64,000 nucleotides of DNA from Pseudomonadota bacterium (lineage in GTDB: Bacteria; Pseudomonadota; Alphaproteobacteria; Puniceispirillales; Marisalimonadaceae): contig JAOESH010000002.1 of assembly GCA_028382005.1 (NCBI GenBank), positions 92,844 to 156,843 of the forward strand. Direction: 5' to 3'. The notes under the pieces are model-generated. The model was not told the origin of the DNA. It made no database searches and saw only the letters and a list, made by a program, of their open reading frames with translations. The translations under genes and the position numbers were made by a program. Of this stretch, positions 18,710 through 27,236 are shown in pieces. Numbering within the stretch: position 1 is the stretch's first letter; every line of letters begins with the position of its first letter.

Positions 18710-19699
18710 ATGAAAATATTGGTTACAGGTGTTGCAGGTTTCATTGGCTTTCATTTAGCTAGAAAACTAATTCTTGCTAATCAAACTATTGTAGGTCTGG
18801 ATGATTTAAATAATTATTATGACGAAGATTTAAAGCAAGCAAGACTTTCAAAACTTCTTGAAATAGGACTTATTTTTAAAAAAATTGATATATCAAATAA
18901 AAATCTACTAGATAACTTTTTATTAAAAAATAATTTTGATATCATTATTCATTTAGCTGCTCAAGCTGGAGTAAGGTATTCAATAGAAAACCCTCAAGCT
19001 TATATAAATAGTAATATTAATGGTTTTTTTAATATCTTAGAAGGAGCTCGTAAAACTGAGCTTAAACATTTAATTTATGCATCTTCATCATCTGTTTACG
19101 GAGGTAATTTTTTAACTCCATTTCAAGAAAGTCAAAAAACAGATACACCACAAAACTTATATGCTGCTTCCAAAAAAAGTAATGAATTAATGTCTTATTC
19201 TTATTCTAACTTATTTAAAATACCTACTACTGGTTTAAGATTTTTTACAGTTTATGGTCCATGGGGGCGTCCAGATATGGCTTATTTCAAATTTGTGAAA
19301 AATATATTTGAAGGTAAACCCATTGAAATTTATGGAAATGGTGAAATGTATAGAGACTTTACTTATATTGATGACGTGGTAAACGGCATTTTAGAGGTTC
19401 TAGATAGAGGTCCAACAAAAATCAATATAGATAATTATGAAAATGATGTGCCATGGGAAATTTTTAATATAGGTAATAATAAAGTTGTCTCACTAGAAGA
19501 ATTTATTACGATTATAGAGAATTGTATCGGTAAAAAAGCTACAAAAAAATATTTAGATATGCAACCTGGGGACATGAGGTTAACATTTGCTAATATTGAT
19601 AAAATTAAAAATAGTTTAGATTTTGCTCCTTTAACTTCAATAAATAAAGGATTATTAGAATTTATTAAATGGTACAAATCATTTTATAAAATCGTCTAA
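18710..19699 (+). CDS. UDP-glucuronate 4-epimerase-like SDR
   Basis: 329 residues of an extended SDR sugar epimerase. The NAD loop is TGVAGFIGFHLARKL and the catalytic Ser and Tyr/Lys are in SSSSVYGG and YAASKKSNE. The stretch GLDDLNNYYDEDLKQARL after the Rossmann start is diagnostic of the UDP-glucuronate/UDP-glucose 4-epimerase group (WbpP/LspL-like), which supplies UDP-galacturonate for capsule or LPS. The conserved GLRFFTVYGPWGRPDMAYF block agrees. Its stop overlaps the convergent mmsB by four bases. Confidence 0.82.
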   Translation: MKILVTGVAGFIGFHLARKLILANQTIVGLDDLNNYYDEDLKQARLSKLLEIGLIFKKIDISNKNLLDNFLLKNNFDIIIHLAAQAGVRYSIENPQAYINSNINGFFNILEGARKTELKHLIYASSSSVYGGNFLTPFQESQKTDTPQNLYAASKKSNELMSYSYSNLFKIPTTGLRFFTVYGPWGRPDMAYFKFVKNIFEGKPIEIYGNGEMYRDFTYIDDVVNGILEVLDRGPTKINIDNYENDVPWEIFNIGNNKVVSLEEFITIIENCIGKKATKKYLDMQPGDMRLTFANIDKIKNSLDFAPLTSINKGLLEFIKWYKSFYKIV

Positions 19700-20574
19700 T
19701 TATTATAAATTTCCTCTATAATAGCAGAAAAATCTTTATCACCGTTATTGCCTTCCGCCATTTTAGTAAATAGTTCCTTAGCTTTTTTTCCAAAGTTTAT
19801 TGTTGAATTTGAAGTTTTTGCTGCATCAACAGCTAAATTTAAATCTTTGGCCATTAATTTAGCTGAAAAGCCTGGTAAAAAATTATTATCTGCAGGGCTA
19901 TGAGGACCTACATTTGGAATTGGACAATAATTGTTTACTGCCCAACAAGATCCTGTAGCCGTACTAACTACGTCAAACAAAATATTGAGGTCTAATTTTA
20001 ATTTTTTAGCCATGTTAAAAGATTCAGCTACACCAATCATAGTGATAGCCAACAACATATTGTTACATAATTTAGTAGCTTGACCAGAACCTGTTTCACC
20101 ACAATAAACTGATTTAGACCCCATTATATTCAATATAGGAGACATTTCATTAAAAATACTTTGGTTACCTCCAACCATAAAAGTTAGAGTTCCATTTTTA
20201 GCTCCTATAGTTCCACCTGACACTGGCGCATCTAACAAAGATATTTTTTTGGACAACGCTAATTTATATAACTTTTTTGACGTATCAACCTCAATCGTAG
20301 AACAGTCAATAATAATAGGTTTATTTATTGTATTACTTATAACATTTTTTAATACTTCATCTACAATACTTCCATTTGGTAACATTGTAATAATTATATC
20401 CTTATTTTTTGCAATGCTAGATACAGAAGTTTCTTTTTTTATACCATGCTCTAAAAGTCTATCAGTTAGTTTTTCATCAATGTCATAGCCTGAAACATCA
20501 TGACCTGCTTTAATCAAGTGAATGCACATTTTAGAGCCCATATTACCTAGTCCAATAAATCCAATTTTTTTCAT
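19696..20574 (-). CDS. mmsB: 3-hydroxyisobutyrate dehydrogenase
   Basis: 292 residues of the beta-hydroxyacid dehydrogenase family. The NAD loop is IGFIGLGNMGSKM, the substrate motif is LLDAPVSGGTIGA and the catalytic Lys is in GSGQATKLCNNML. The C-terminal SPADNNFLPGFSAKLMAKDL is typical of MmsB, which oxidises 3-hydroxyisobutyrate to methylmalonate semialdehyde in valine breakdown. The frame extends to 20586, but the ATG at 20574 has GGAGA six bases upstream. No other valine-degradation genes are in the window. Glyoxylate or tartronate reductases are the alternatives. Confidence 0.83.
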   Translation of the reverse strand: MKKIGFIGLGNMGSKMCIHLIKAGHDVSGYDIDEKLTDRLLEHGIKKETSVSSIAKNKDIIITMLPNGSIVDEVLKNVISNTINKPIIIDCSTIEVDTSKKLYKLALSKKISLLDAPVSGGTIGAKNGTLTFMVGGNQSIFNEMSPILNIMGSKSVYCGETGSGQATKLCNNMLLAITMIGVAESFNMAKKLKLDLNILFDVVSTATGSCWAVNNYCPIPNVGPHSPADNNFLPGFSAKLMAKDLNLAVDAAKTSNSTINFGKKAKELFTKMAEGNNGDKDFSAIIEEIYNN

Positions 20575-20602
20575 CTTTCTCTCCATATAATTTCTTAAAA
20601 TA

Positions 20603-21757
20603 TTAACGTTTTATTAAATAACTTGCTAATGCTTTTGTTTGTGTTTTTATTATTCTTTCAGAGGTAAAATCGTTTGTCATCATCTGAAGGTCTTGTTTTA
20701 AGCCTAACAAAAAAGGGTACCACTCTCTAGATAGTGGACTTTTCCATTTCCAAAGCAGAAAATCCAAACTTTCAATAGCTTTTGTTGATATATTCGCTTT
20801 GTTGATAACAGGACGTTGTCCAAAGTTAGGTTTCATAAAATAGTCGCTTATATCAAAAAATTGGGAAGGGACATTATGTCTGTTAAGTGTTTTTTTCCAA
20901 ATTGATTTTGGGTGTAAATTATTTCTAGTAGCTTTTATAATATCCAAAATAAGTAAATCTGTTTCAATTAATCCTGTTGGATTTATCATAATATCATTTA
21001 TTTCTGAACGACCGACGTAAGGTCCTAAAAATATTCTCCTAGGGCAGTAATCGTTGGAATAAAAGTTATCCCAAATTACTACTTTTGTAGAAACAATTTT
21101 AGATATGTTATTGATTGTTGATTTATTGACGTTTTTAGCAACAATATTTTTACCTGAATAAAATGTAACATTATTTTTATTAATGTACTTTCCATAATCA
21201 AGTAAGTAATTTTTATCCTCATAAACTAGTTGATCAGAGTAAATCCTTGGGACAACATAAACAGGTTTATTCAGAAGAACTGATAATTTATTAGCTAATA
21301 AGGCATGAAAAAAACCTTCAGAAGAAAAAGGGCCATAAATTTTTTGAAAATTATTAGGCAAGTCGTCAAATAATAATGCAATATCGTCAGCACCTTTATT
21401 TAAAAAAAAACGTGCTTTTTTTAAAAGTGTAGTTAGATCATTACTTTTTTTATTTTGGTCAATCTTTTCTTCTAATTCTATGAAATTAAAAGTAAATCCT
21501 GGAGATATTCCTATTATCACCTTAATGTTGTTTTGTTTAGCTTTTTGACAAAATTTATTAAAATTTTGGCTCCATTCATAATTATACTTTAACTTCCAAT
21601 GGACTCTATGTTTTTCATCTTCTTTAGGAGCATAAAAATAAAAATTCATTTTATTTTTTTTTAATCTTGATATGATTCTATATCTTTCACCCCACGTTAA
21701 TAGTCGGCCATAATAACCTTCGATATAACCATTTAATGATTTATAATTACTTTTCAT
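20603..21757 (-). CDS. GH84-type beta-N-acetylglucosaminidase (O-GlcNAcase-like catalytic domain)
   Basis: 384 residues, a bare catalytic domain. The opening GYIEGYYGRLLTWGERYRI and FYAPKEDEKHRVHWKLKY are the hallmarks of family GH84, whose members remove terminal beta-GlcNAc. The paired catalytic aspartates are Asp131-Asp132 in DIALLFDDLP. No signal peptide is seen, so it should be cytoplasmic. Secreted GH84 hyaluronidases and animal O-GlcNAcases carry extra domains; this one has none. It lies 28 bases downstream-strand of mmsB's start region and near anmK and a PIG-L deacetylase, which suggests amino-sugar recycling rather than protein deglycosylation; that is inference. Confidence 0.78.
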   Translation of the reverse strand: MKSNYKSLNGYIEGYYGRLLTWGERYRIISRLKKNKMNFYFYAPKEDEKHRVHWKLKYNYEWSQNFNKFCQKAKQNNIKVIIGISPGFTFNFIELEEKIDQNKKSNDLTTLLKKARFFLNKGADDIALLFDDLPNNFQKIYGPFSSEGFFHALLANKLSVLLNKPVYVVPRIYSDQLVYEDKNYLLDYGKYINKNNVTFYSGKNIVAKNVNKSTINNISKIVSTKVVIWDNFYSNDYCPRRIFLGPYVGRSEINDIMINPTGLIETDLLILDIIKATRNNLHPKSIWKKTLNRHNVPSQFFDISDYFMKPNFGQRPVINKANISTKAIESLDFLLWKWKSPLSREWYPFLLGLKQDLQMMTNDFTSERIIKTQTKALASYLIKR

Positions 21758-21813
21758 TAATTTAACTTACTTTAATTACAGAGCTTATATTAAACAAATT
21801 AGGAGAAAATAAA

Positions 21814-22503
21814 ATGAAAATTTTAGCAATTGGTGCACACCCAGACGATATAGAAATTTTTATGTATGGAACACTCTCTGCTTGTTTAAATAGGGGTGAT
21901 GAAATAGCCATGATTGTTGTTACTGATGGGAGTGCAGGCAATGTTTTATCCAAAGACAATTTAGCTGAAATAAGAAAAAAAGAAACTATTAATGCATTAA
22001 AATATATTGGGAAACCTACTTTTTTAGAGTTTTCTGATGGAGAACTATCAATTCAAATTGAAGCAATTAATATTTTAAAAAGACAAATAAATAAATTAAA
22101 TCCAGATTTAATTATAACTCATGCACCAGAAGATTATCACCCCGATCACAGAGCGTTATCAGAATTTGTTAAAAATAGTGCGGGCTTTAAATTTCCTGTT
22201 ATTTATTGTGAGACACTATTAGGTATAAACTTTAACCCTCAATACTATATAAATATAAGTGAATATTTTGAAGCCAAGAAAAAAGCAATTTTAAAACATA
22301 AAAGTCAGTCTCCAGAAAAATTTTTAAAGGCAATCGAGATTAACAACATATTTAGAGCCGCTCAATGTAATGCAGGCAATAATAGTTATGCTGAAGTATT
22401 TAGATTTGATTCGTCTTTTCCTTTCGTCGATATATCATCACTATTGCCTGAAAGACTATCAATAAGACCGTATTATAAAAATTTACCTGATTCTTTGATT
22501 TAA
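21814..22503 (+). CDS. PIG-L/LmbE family deacetylase
   Basis: 229 residues. The zinc site AHPDDIE at residues 8-14 and the second metal/catalytic block THAPEDYHPDH mark the PIG-L family, which removes N-acetyl groups from GlcNAc-containing substrates (GlcNAc-PI, bacillithiol or mycothiol precursors, chitooligosaccharides, antibiotics). A GGAG site precedes the ATG. It is divergent from the GH84 gene and convergent with anmK, overlapping its stop by four bases, so an amino-sugar substrate is a fair guess. The exact substrate is unknown. Confidence 0.8.
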   Translation: MKILAIGAHPDDIEIFMYGTLSACLNRGDEIAMIVVTDGSAGNVLSKDNLAEIRKKETINALKYIGKPTFLEFSDGELSIQIEAINILKRQINKLNPDLIITHAPEDYHPDHRALSEFVKNSAGFKFPVIYCETLLGINFNPQYYINISEYFEAKKKAILKHKSQSPEKFLKAIEINNIFRAAQCNAGNNSYAEVFRFDSSFPFVDISSLLPERLSIRPYYKNLPDSLI

Positions 22504-23591
22504 GCTAAATTAATTTTCCCACCAACACACGGCAGAAGAACTCCAGTTGTCTTAGGAAAAGTTATTGGTAAGTTGTTAACTTTACGAGCAGCAAGATAGG
22601 CAATCATTTCAGCTTCTATAAAATCTCCTGGGATACCAATTTCGTCAGCCTTAATTATGTCAAAAGAAAAACTATCTGTTATTCGTTTCAATAAATATTT
22701 ATTGTGTTGTCCACCTCCCATTACAACAATCATTTTGGGCTGAGAAGGTAAAAAGCTAATACCCTTTAAAATAGAATGAATTGTGAACTCTAAAAATGTA
22801 GCTAAGATATCAGAAGGATTGTTATTGAACTTTAATTTATTAACAAAAAAGGTGAAATCTAGACGATCCAAAGATTTAGGGTATGTTTTTTTAAAATATG
22901 GTAATTTCAAAAATTCTTGTATTTTTTCTAAGTCAGGCTTACCTTTTGAGGCAATTATACCATCTCTATCAAAATTAACACCTAAGTTTTCTTGGCAATA
23001 AATATCCATTATTCCATTACCAGGACCAACATCAAAACCTAATAGTTGGTATCCATCCCAATAACTAATATTTGAAATTCCTCCAATATTTAAAAAACAA
23101 CATGGTAGAATGAGGTTAAGTTTTTTCATTAGTAATTTGTGATAGATAGGAGATATAGGCGCACCTTCACCACCATGTTTAATATCATTTTGTCTAAATT
23201 GCGAAACAACATTTGTACTGCATAATTTAGCTAATAATTCTCCATCACCTATTTGGACAGTTAATTTTTTTGAAGGGTTATGAAAAACAGTTTGACCATG
23301 AAAGCCTACTAAATCTGGATTAATACCTGATAAGTTAATAATTTTTTTTATTGCAAGGTTATTGTCGTGGGAAATATTCTTTGACAATTTTTTATAAAAA
23401 TCTATGTCTTTTTTTAATATATTATAATTAAAAACGTATTTCTTTAAAATAGTAATAGTTTCTTTACTATAATTTGAAATAATTTGATATCCAGTTCGAT
23501 CAAGGGTTTTTCCATCTGTATATACTAATGACGCATTAATGCCGTCCATGCTAGTACCTGACATTAATCCAATTACGTAGTTTTTTTTCAT
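22500..23591 (-). CDS. anmK: Anhydro-N-acetylmuramic acid kinase
   Basis: 363 residues, standard length. The ATP/substrate motif GLMSGTSMDGINASL opens the protein, GFHGQTVFH and QIGDGELLA follow, and FDVGPGNGIMD plus VVMGGGQHNKYL give the ASKHA-fold phosphate and adenosine loops. AnmK phosphorylates and opens 1,6-anhydroMurNAc to MurNAc-6-phosphate, which MurQ (31879-32616) converts to GlcNAc-6-phosphate. Its ATG abuts the stop codon of galE (23592) exactly, so the two are co-translated. Confidence 0.92.
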   Translation of the reverse strand: MKKNYVIGLMSGTSMDGINASLVYTDGKTLDRTGYQIISNYSKETITILKKYVFNYNILKKDIDFYKKLSKNISHDNNLAIKKIINLSGINPDLVGFHGQTVFHNPSKKLTVQIGDGELLAKLCSTNVVSQFRQNDIKHGGEGAPISPIYHKLLMKKLNLILPCCFLNIGGISNISYWDGYQLLGFDVGPGNGIMDIYCQENLGVNFDRDGIIASKGKPDLEKIQEFLKLPYFKKTYPKSLDRLDFTFFVNKLKFNNNPSDILATFLEFTIHSILKGISFLPSQPKMIVVMGGGQHNKYLLKRITDSFSFDIIKADEIGIPGDFIEAEMIAYLAARKVNNLPITFPKTTGVLLPCVGGKINLA

Positions 23592-24569
23592 TTAGACTAA
23601 CAAACTTTTTTCCCAATTTAAGGAAGTTTTTATAATTGTTTCAATATCATTGTGTAAAGGTTGCCATTTATATTTAGATTTTATTTTATTGCAATCTGCA
23701 ACAACATAAGGGTTGTCTCCTTCTCTTTTATTACCAATTTTTACCAAAAAATTATTTCCAGAAACATCTTTCACCTTTTGTATTACTTCTGAAACACTTA
23801 ATCCTATGCCGTAACCAAGATTGCATATATCAGAGTTTCCTCCATCAATAAGATGCTGGAGTGCCAAAATATGTCCAGAAATTAAATCAGAAATATGAAT
23901 GAAATCTCTAACACAAGTTCCATCTTGTGTATCATAATCATTCCCATAAACTTCTACTAATTTTCTCTTTTGTAGAGCACATTCAACACAAACTTTTATT
24001 AGGTGCGTAGAGTTTTCACTTATTTGCCCAGATCTCATTTTCAAGTCTGCTCCAGCAACATTAAAATATCTTAAAATAAAAAACTTTAATTCGGAGGACT
24101 TTGATATATCTTGAATAATTTTTTCACACATTTGTTTAGAGGACCCGTATGGGTTAAGTGGGTTTAATCTGTTATTTTCTTTTATTATAATATTTTTGGA
24201 TATGTCATAAACTGCTGCTGTAGAGGAGAAAACTAATTTTTTCGTCTTGGATTTTGATAAAAGGTTAACAAATCTTAAAGTATTTACGGTATTATTTTGA
24301 TAATATTTTACAGGATCATAAATACTTTCTTCAACCTGAATGCTTCCTGCAAAATGTGCTACAGCGTCAAATTTATGTTCAGTTAAAATTTTATTAACTA
24401 GATCTAAATTGCTGATATTGCCTTCGATAAAAATAGCTTTTGAGGGGATGAGATTTTTAGAACCAGTAGATAGATCGTCTAATATAACGACATCATGACC
24501 TTGGTCTAAAAGAGATAAAGCCATATGACTGCCAATATAACCTGCACCACCTGTAATAAAAACTTTCAT
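23592..24569 (-). CDS. galE: UDP-glucose 4-epimerase
   Basis: 325 residues of an extended SDR. The NAD loop is TGGAGYIGSHMALSL, followed by VILDDLSTGSKNL. The catalytic Ser is in FSSTAAVYD and the Tyr/Lys pair in NPYGSSKQMCE. The RYFNVAGADLKMRSG block and DYDTQDGTCVRDFIHISDL are the GalE substrate-binding signature. It interconverts UDP-Glc/UDP-Gal and probably the N-acetyl forms. It is divergent from gmd across an 86-base gap that should hold both promoters. Confidence 0.9.
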   Translation of the reverse strand: MKVFITGGAGYIGSHMALSLLDQGHDVVILDDLSTGSKNLIPSKAIFIEGNISNLDLVNKILTEHKFDAVAHFAGSIQVEESIYDPVKYYQNNTVNTLRFVNLLSKSKTKKLVFSSTAAVYDISKNIIIKENNRLNPLNPYGSSKQMCEKIIQDISKSSELKFFILRYFNVAGADLKMRSGQISENSTHLIKVCVECALQKRKLVEVYGNDYDTQDGTCVRDFIHISDLISGHILALQHLIDGGNSDICNLGYGIGLSVSEVIQKVKDVSGNNFLVKIGNKREGDNPYVVADCNKIKSKYKWQPLHNDIETIIKTSLNWEKSLLV

Positions 24570-24655
24570 TTACATTAACCTATAATTAAAATATAAATTT
24601 TTATAATATCTACTATAAGAGTTTATTAATTAATAGAGTTATAAAGATCTTACAT

Positions 24656-25708
24656 ATGAAAGACAAACAGAAAATAGCATTAATTACTGGAGTTAATGGT
24701 CAAGATGGCGCCTATCTAGCAGAGTTTTTATTGAAAAAAAATTATATAGTCCATGGCATAAAAAGAAGATCTTCGTTAATTAATACAGCTAGAATTGATC
24801 ATTTTTATGTAGATCCTCAGATTGAAGATAAAAAATTTTATCTACATTATGGTGATATGACAGATTCTATGAACATTTTTAAACTAATCAAAGAAACTAA
24901 GCCAGATGAAATCTATAACTTAGCTGCACAAAGTCATGTAAAGGTTAGTTTTGAATCACCTGAGTATACTGCAAATTCAGATGGAATAGGCGTTTTAAGA
25001 TGCCTTGAAGCAATTAGGCTGTTAGGTTTAGAAAAGAAGGTTAGATTTTATCAGGCATCTACATCTGAACTTTATGGCAAAGTTATGGAAGTGCCTCAAA
25101 ATGAGAAAACACCTTTTTACCCACGAAGCCCATATGCTATAGCAAAATTATATGCATATTGGATGGTTATAAACTATAGAGAGGCATACAATATACACGC
25201 ATCCAACGGTATATTATTTAATCATGAAGGTCCAACACGCGGTGAAACTTTTGTTTCACGTAAAATAACAATGGCTGTAGCTAAAATTTATTATGGTTTA
25301 CAAGATAAATTATATTTAGGAAATTTAAGCTCAAAAAGGGACTGGGGACATGCAAAGGATTATGTAAAGGGAATGTGGCAAATACTTCAGCACGACATAG
25401 CAGATGATTTTGTTTTATCTAGTGGCAAAATGTATTCTGTAAGACATTTTGTAAACTTAGCGTTTAACAAAGTAAATATAGATATAGTTTGGAATGGATC
25501 TGGTATCAAAGAAAAAGGCTTTGACAAGCAAACTGGTAAATGTTTAGTAAAAGTTGATCCTCGTTATTTTAGACCTGCGGAGGTAGATCAACTTCTAGGA
25601 GATTCTACAAAAGCAAAAAATATTCTAGGTTGGGAGACAAAAATCTCTTTTGATGACTTAGTCTCTGAAATGGTTGAAAATGATTTAAGTAAAATTAAAA
25701 ATGAATAA
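24656..25708 (+). CDS. gmd: GDP-mannose 4,6-dehydratase
   Basis: 350 residues. The NADP loop [20 protein letters not shown], the [13 protein letters not shown] block, the catalytic Thr/Ser-Glu in [10 protein letters not shown] and the Tyr/Lys in [12 protein letters not shown] identify Gmd. [16 protein letters not shown] and [11 protein letters not shown] are also diagnostic. It converts GDP-mannose to GDP-4-keto-6-deoxymannose, the precursor of GDP-fucose, rhamnose, perosamine and others. Downstream it overlaps a dead fragment of the usual partner, GDP-fucose synthase, and then comes a GDP-mannose pyrophosphorylase, so the ketosugar must be used by another enzyme. Confidence 0.93.
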   Translation: MKDKQKIALITGVNGQDGAYLAEFLLKKNYIVHGIKRRSSLINTARIDHFYVDPQIEDKKFYLHYGDMTDSMNIFKLIKETKPDEIYNLAAQSHVKVSFESPEYTANSDGIGVLRCLEAIRLLGLEKKVRFYQASTSELYGKVMEVPQNEKTPFYPRSPYAIAKLYAYWMVINYREAYNIHASNGILFNHEGPTRGETFVSRKITMAVAKIYYGLQDKLYLGNLSSKRDWGHAKDYVKGMWQILQHDIADDFVLSSGKMYSVRHFVNLAFNKVNIDIVWNGSGIKEKGFDKQTGKCLVKVDPRYFRPAEVDQLLGDSTKAKNILGWETKISFDDLVSEMVENDLSKIKNE

Positions 25709-25807
25709 TATAAAAAATTTAATTTAATAGATAGATTTATTTTTGTTGTAGGTCATAATGGTATGATCGGTTCCGCAATTTTAAATAAGATTATCTTTGT
25801 TAAATAA
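25701..25807 (+). pseudogene. fcl: 5' remnant of GDP-L-fucose synthase (fcl/wcaG)
   Basis: Directly after gmd a short stretch reads FIFVVGHNGMIGSAILNKI (25736-25792), matching the N-terminal NADP loop of GDP-fucose synthases (consensus IFVAGHxGMVGSAI), then runs into a stop at 25805. The expected ATG at 25701, overlapping the gmd stop as in many gmd-fcl operons, is in a different frame and meets a stop after eight codons. At least one frameshift and loss of about 290 residues are therefore needed to explain it. The next gene starts 12 bases later. The remnant is seen directly; the deletion is inferred. Confidence 0.72.
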
Positions 25808-25818
25808 GGGAAGTTTTT

Positions 25819-27222
25819 TTGTACAACTTATTTCCAGTTATCTTAAGTGGCGGCTCAGGGACAAGATTATGGCCTGCTAGTAGAAAGTCGTTACCAAAAC
25901 AATTTAAAAACTTTAATAACATTGGCACTCTTTTTTCCCATACCCTAAATAGGGTAAAAGAATTAAACAATTGTAACAATTTAATAATAGTTTCTTCTAG
26001 GGATTACGAGTTTTTATTAAAAAAAGAAATTGAGAAATACAACAAAGAAAGTTTATTAATTCTTGAAGAAATATCCAAAAATACATCCGCAGCCATTTTT
26101 TTTGCAGCTAAGTTGGCATTAGAAAAATCAGCCAACGCTCTTTTGTGTATTATGCCTTCAGATCACTGGATTCCTGATTTTAAAGAATTTAAAAGTGTAA
26201 TTAAAGACAGTATTAAATATGCAGAACAACAATATTGGATTACTTACGGCATTAAGCCTTCAGAGCCTTCAACAGGTTTTGGATATATCAAAGTTAGTGA
26301 TACTTATCTTGAAAACATTAAAGACGTTGAGCATTTTATTGAAAAACCAGATTTTGAGATGGCAAAAGAACTTTTACAATCAAAAAGTTATTATTGGAAC
26401 TCTGGAATATTTTTAGTTTCAGCTAAAAAAGTTTTAAAAAGCTTTGACGATCATAATCCAGAAATTAGAAGTATTCTAGAAAAGGTATGGTCAAATAGAG
26501 AAAATTTCCATAATAGAAGTATCATTAAGAAATCATTTATGGAAGACATACCTAACATTTCAATCGATAAAGCAATAATGGAATATGAGCACTTTATTAA
26601 ATTAGTATCGTATGATGGTAAATGGAGTGATATTGGAAATTGGGATTCTATGAACAGACTTTTAGTCAATCATAAAAATAGTGATGATGCTAATGCTATT
26701 CTCATTGATAGTAAGAATACTGATATACAATCTTCAGAAAGATTGATAGTTGGAATTGGACTTCAAGACTTAACAATTGTAGATGAAATGGACGCCACTT
26801 TAATTTTTAAAAAGGGTGAAGCGGAAAAGGTTAAAGAAGTAGTTAAAAAATTACAAAAAGATAATAAAAAAATAGCTGATCAATATAACTTTGAGTACAG
26901 ACCATGGGGTAAATTTGAAGTGTTATTGGACTCTGACGAATGTAAGGTTAAAAAAATTATTGTAGACCCCTCAAAATCATTGTCATACCAATATCATTTC
27001 AAAAGATCCGAACATTGGACCATTGTTTCGGGTAAGGCTGAAGTAATTTTAAACGGTATTAGAAAAACGTATCATGTGGGTGAGTCAGTAATTATTCCAA
27101 CTCAAGTAAAACATTCATTAACAAATAATGGTAAAGATTTATTAATTATTATTGAGGTGCAATATGGTTCATATTTTGGAGAAGACGATATAATAAGGGT
27201 CTCAGATCCTTACAATAGATAA
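25819..27222 (+). CDS. manC: Mannose-1-phosphate guanylyltransferase / mannose-6-phosphate isomerase
   Basis: 467 residues with two domains. Residues 1-330 are the GDP-mannose pyrophosphorylase (PVILSGGSGTRLWPASRKSL, MPSDHWI, FIEKPDF, YWNSGIFLV). Residues 350-467 are the cupin isomerase, with YRPWGKFEVL, YQYHFKRSEHW and VSGKAEVILNG. It makes GDP-mannose, the substrate of Gmd next door. The start is TTG at 25819 with AAGGGAAG about six bases upstream. It likely shares a transcript with gmd. Confidence 0.92.
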   Translation: MYNLFPVILSGGSGTRLWPASRKSLPKQFKNFNNIGTLFSHTLNRVKELNNCNNLIIVSSRDYEFLLKKEIEKYNKESLLILEEISKNTSAAIFFAAKLALEKSANALLCIMPSDHWIPDFKEFKSVIKDSIKYAEQQYWITYGIKPSEPSTGFGYIKVSDTYLENIKDVEHFIEKPDFEMAKELLQSKSYYWNSGIFLVSAKKVLKSFDDHNPEIRSILEKVWSNRENFHNRSIIKKSFMEDIPNISIDKAIMEYEHFIKLVSYDGKWSDIGNWDSMNRLLVNHKNSDDANAILIDSKNTDIQSSERLIVGIGLQDLTIVDEMDATLIFKKGEAEKVKEVVKKLQKDNKKIADQYNFEYRPWGKFEVLLDSDECKVKKIIVDPSKSLSYQYHFKRSEHWTIVSGKAEVILNGIRKTYHVGESVIIPTQVKHSLTNNGKDLLIIIEVQYGSYFGEDDIIRVSDPYNR

Positions 27223-27236
27223 AAAATATAATTTAA

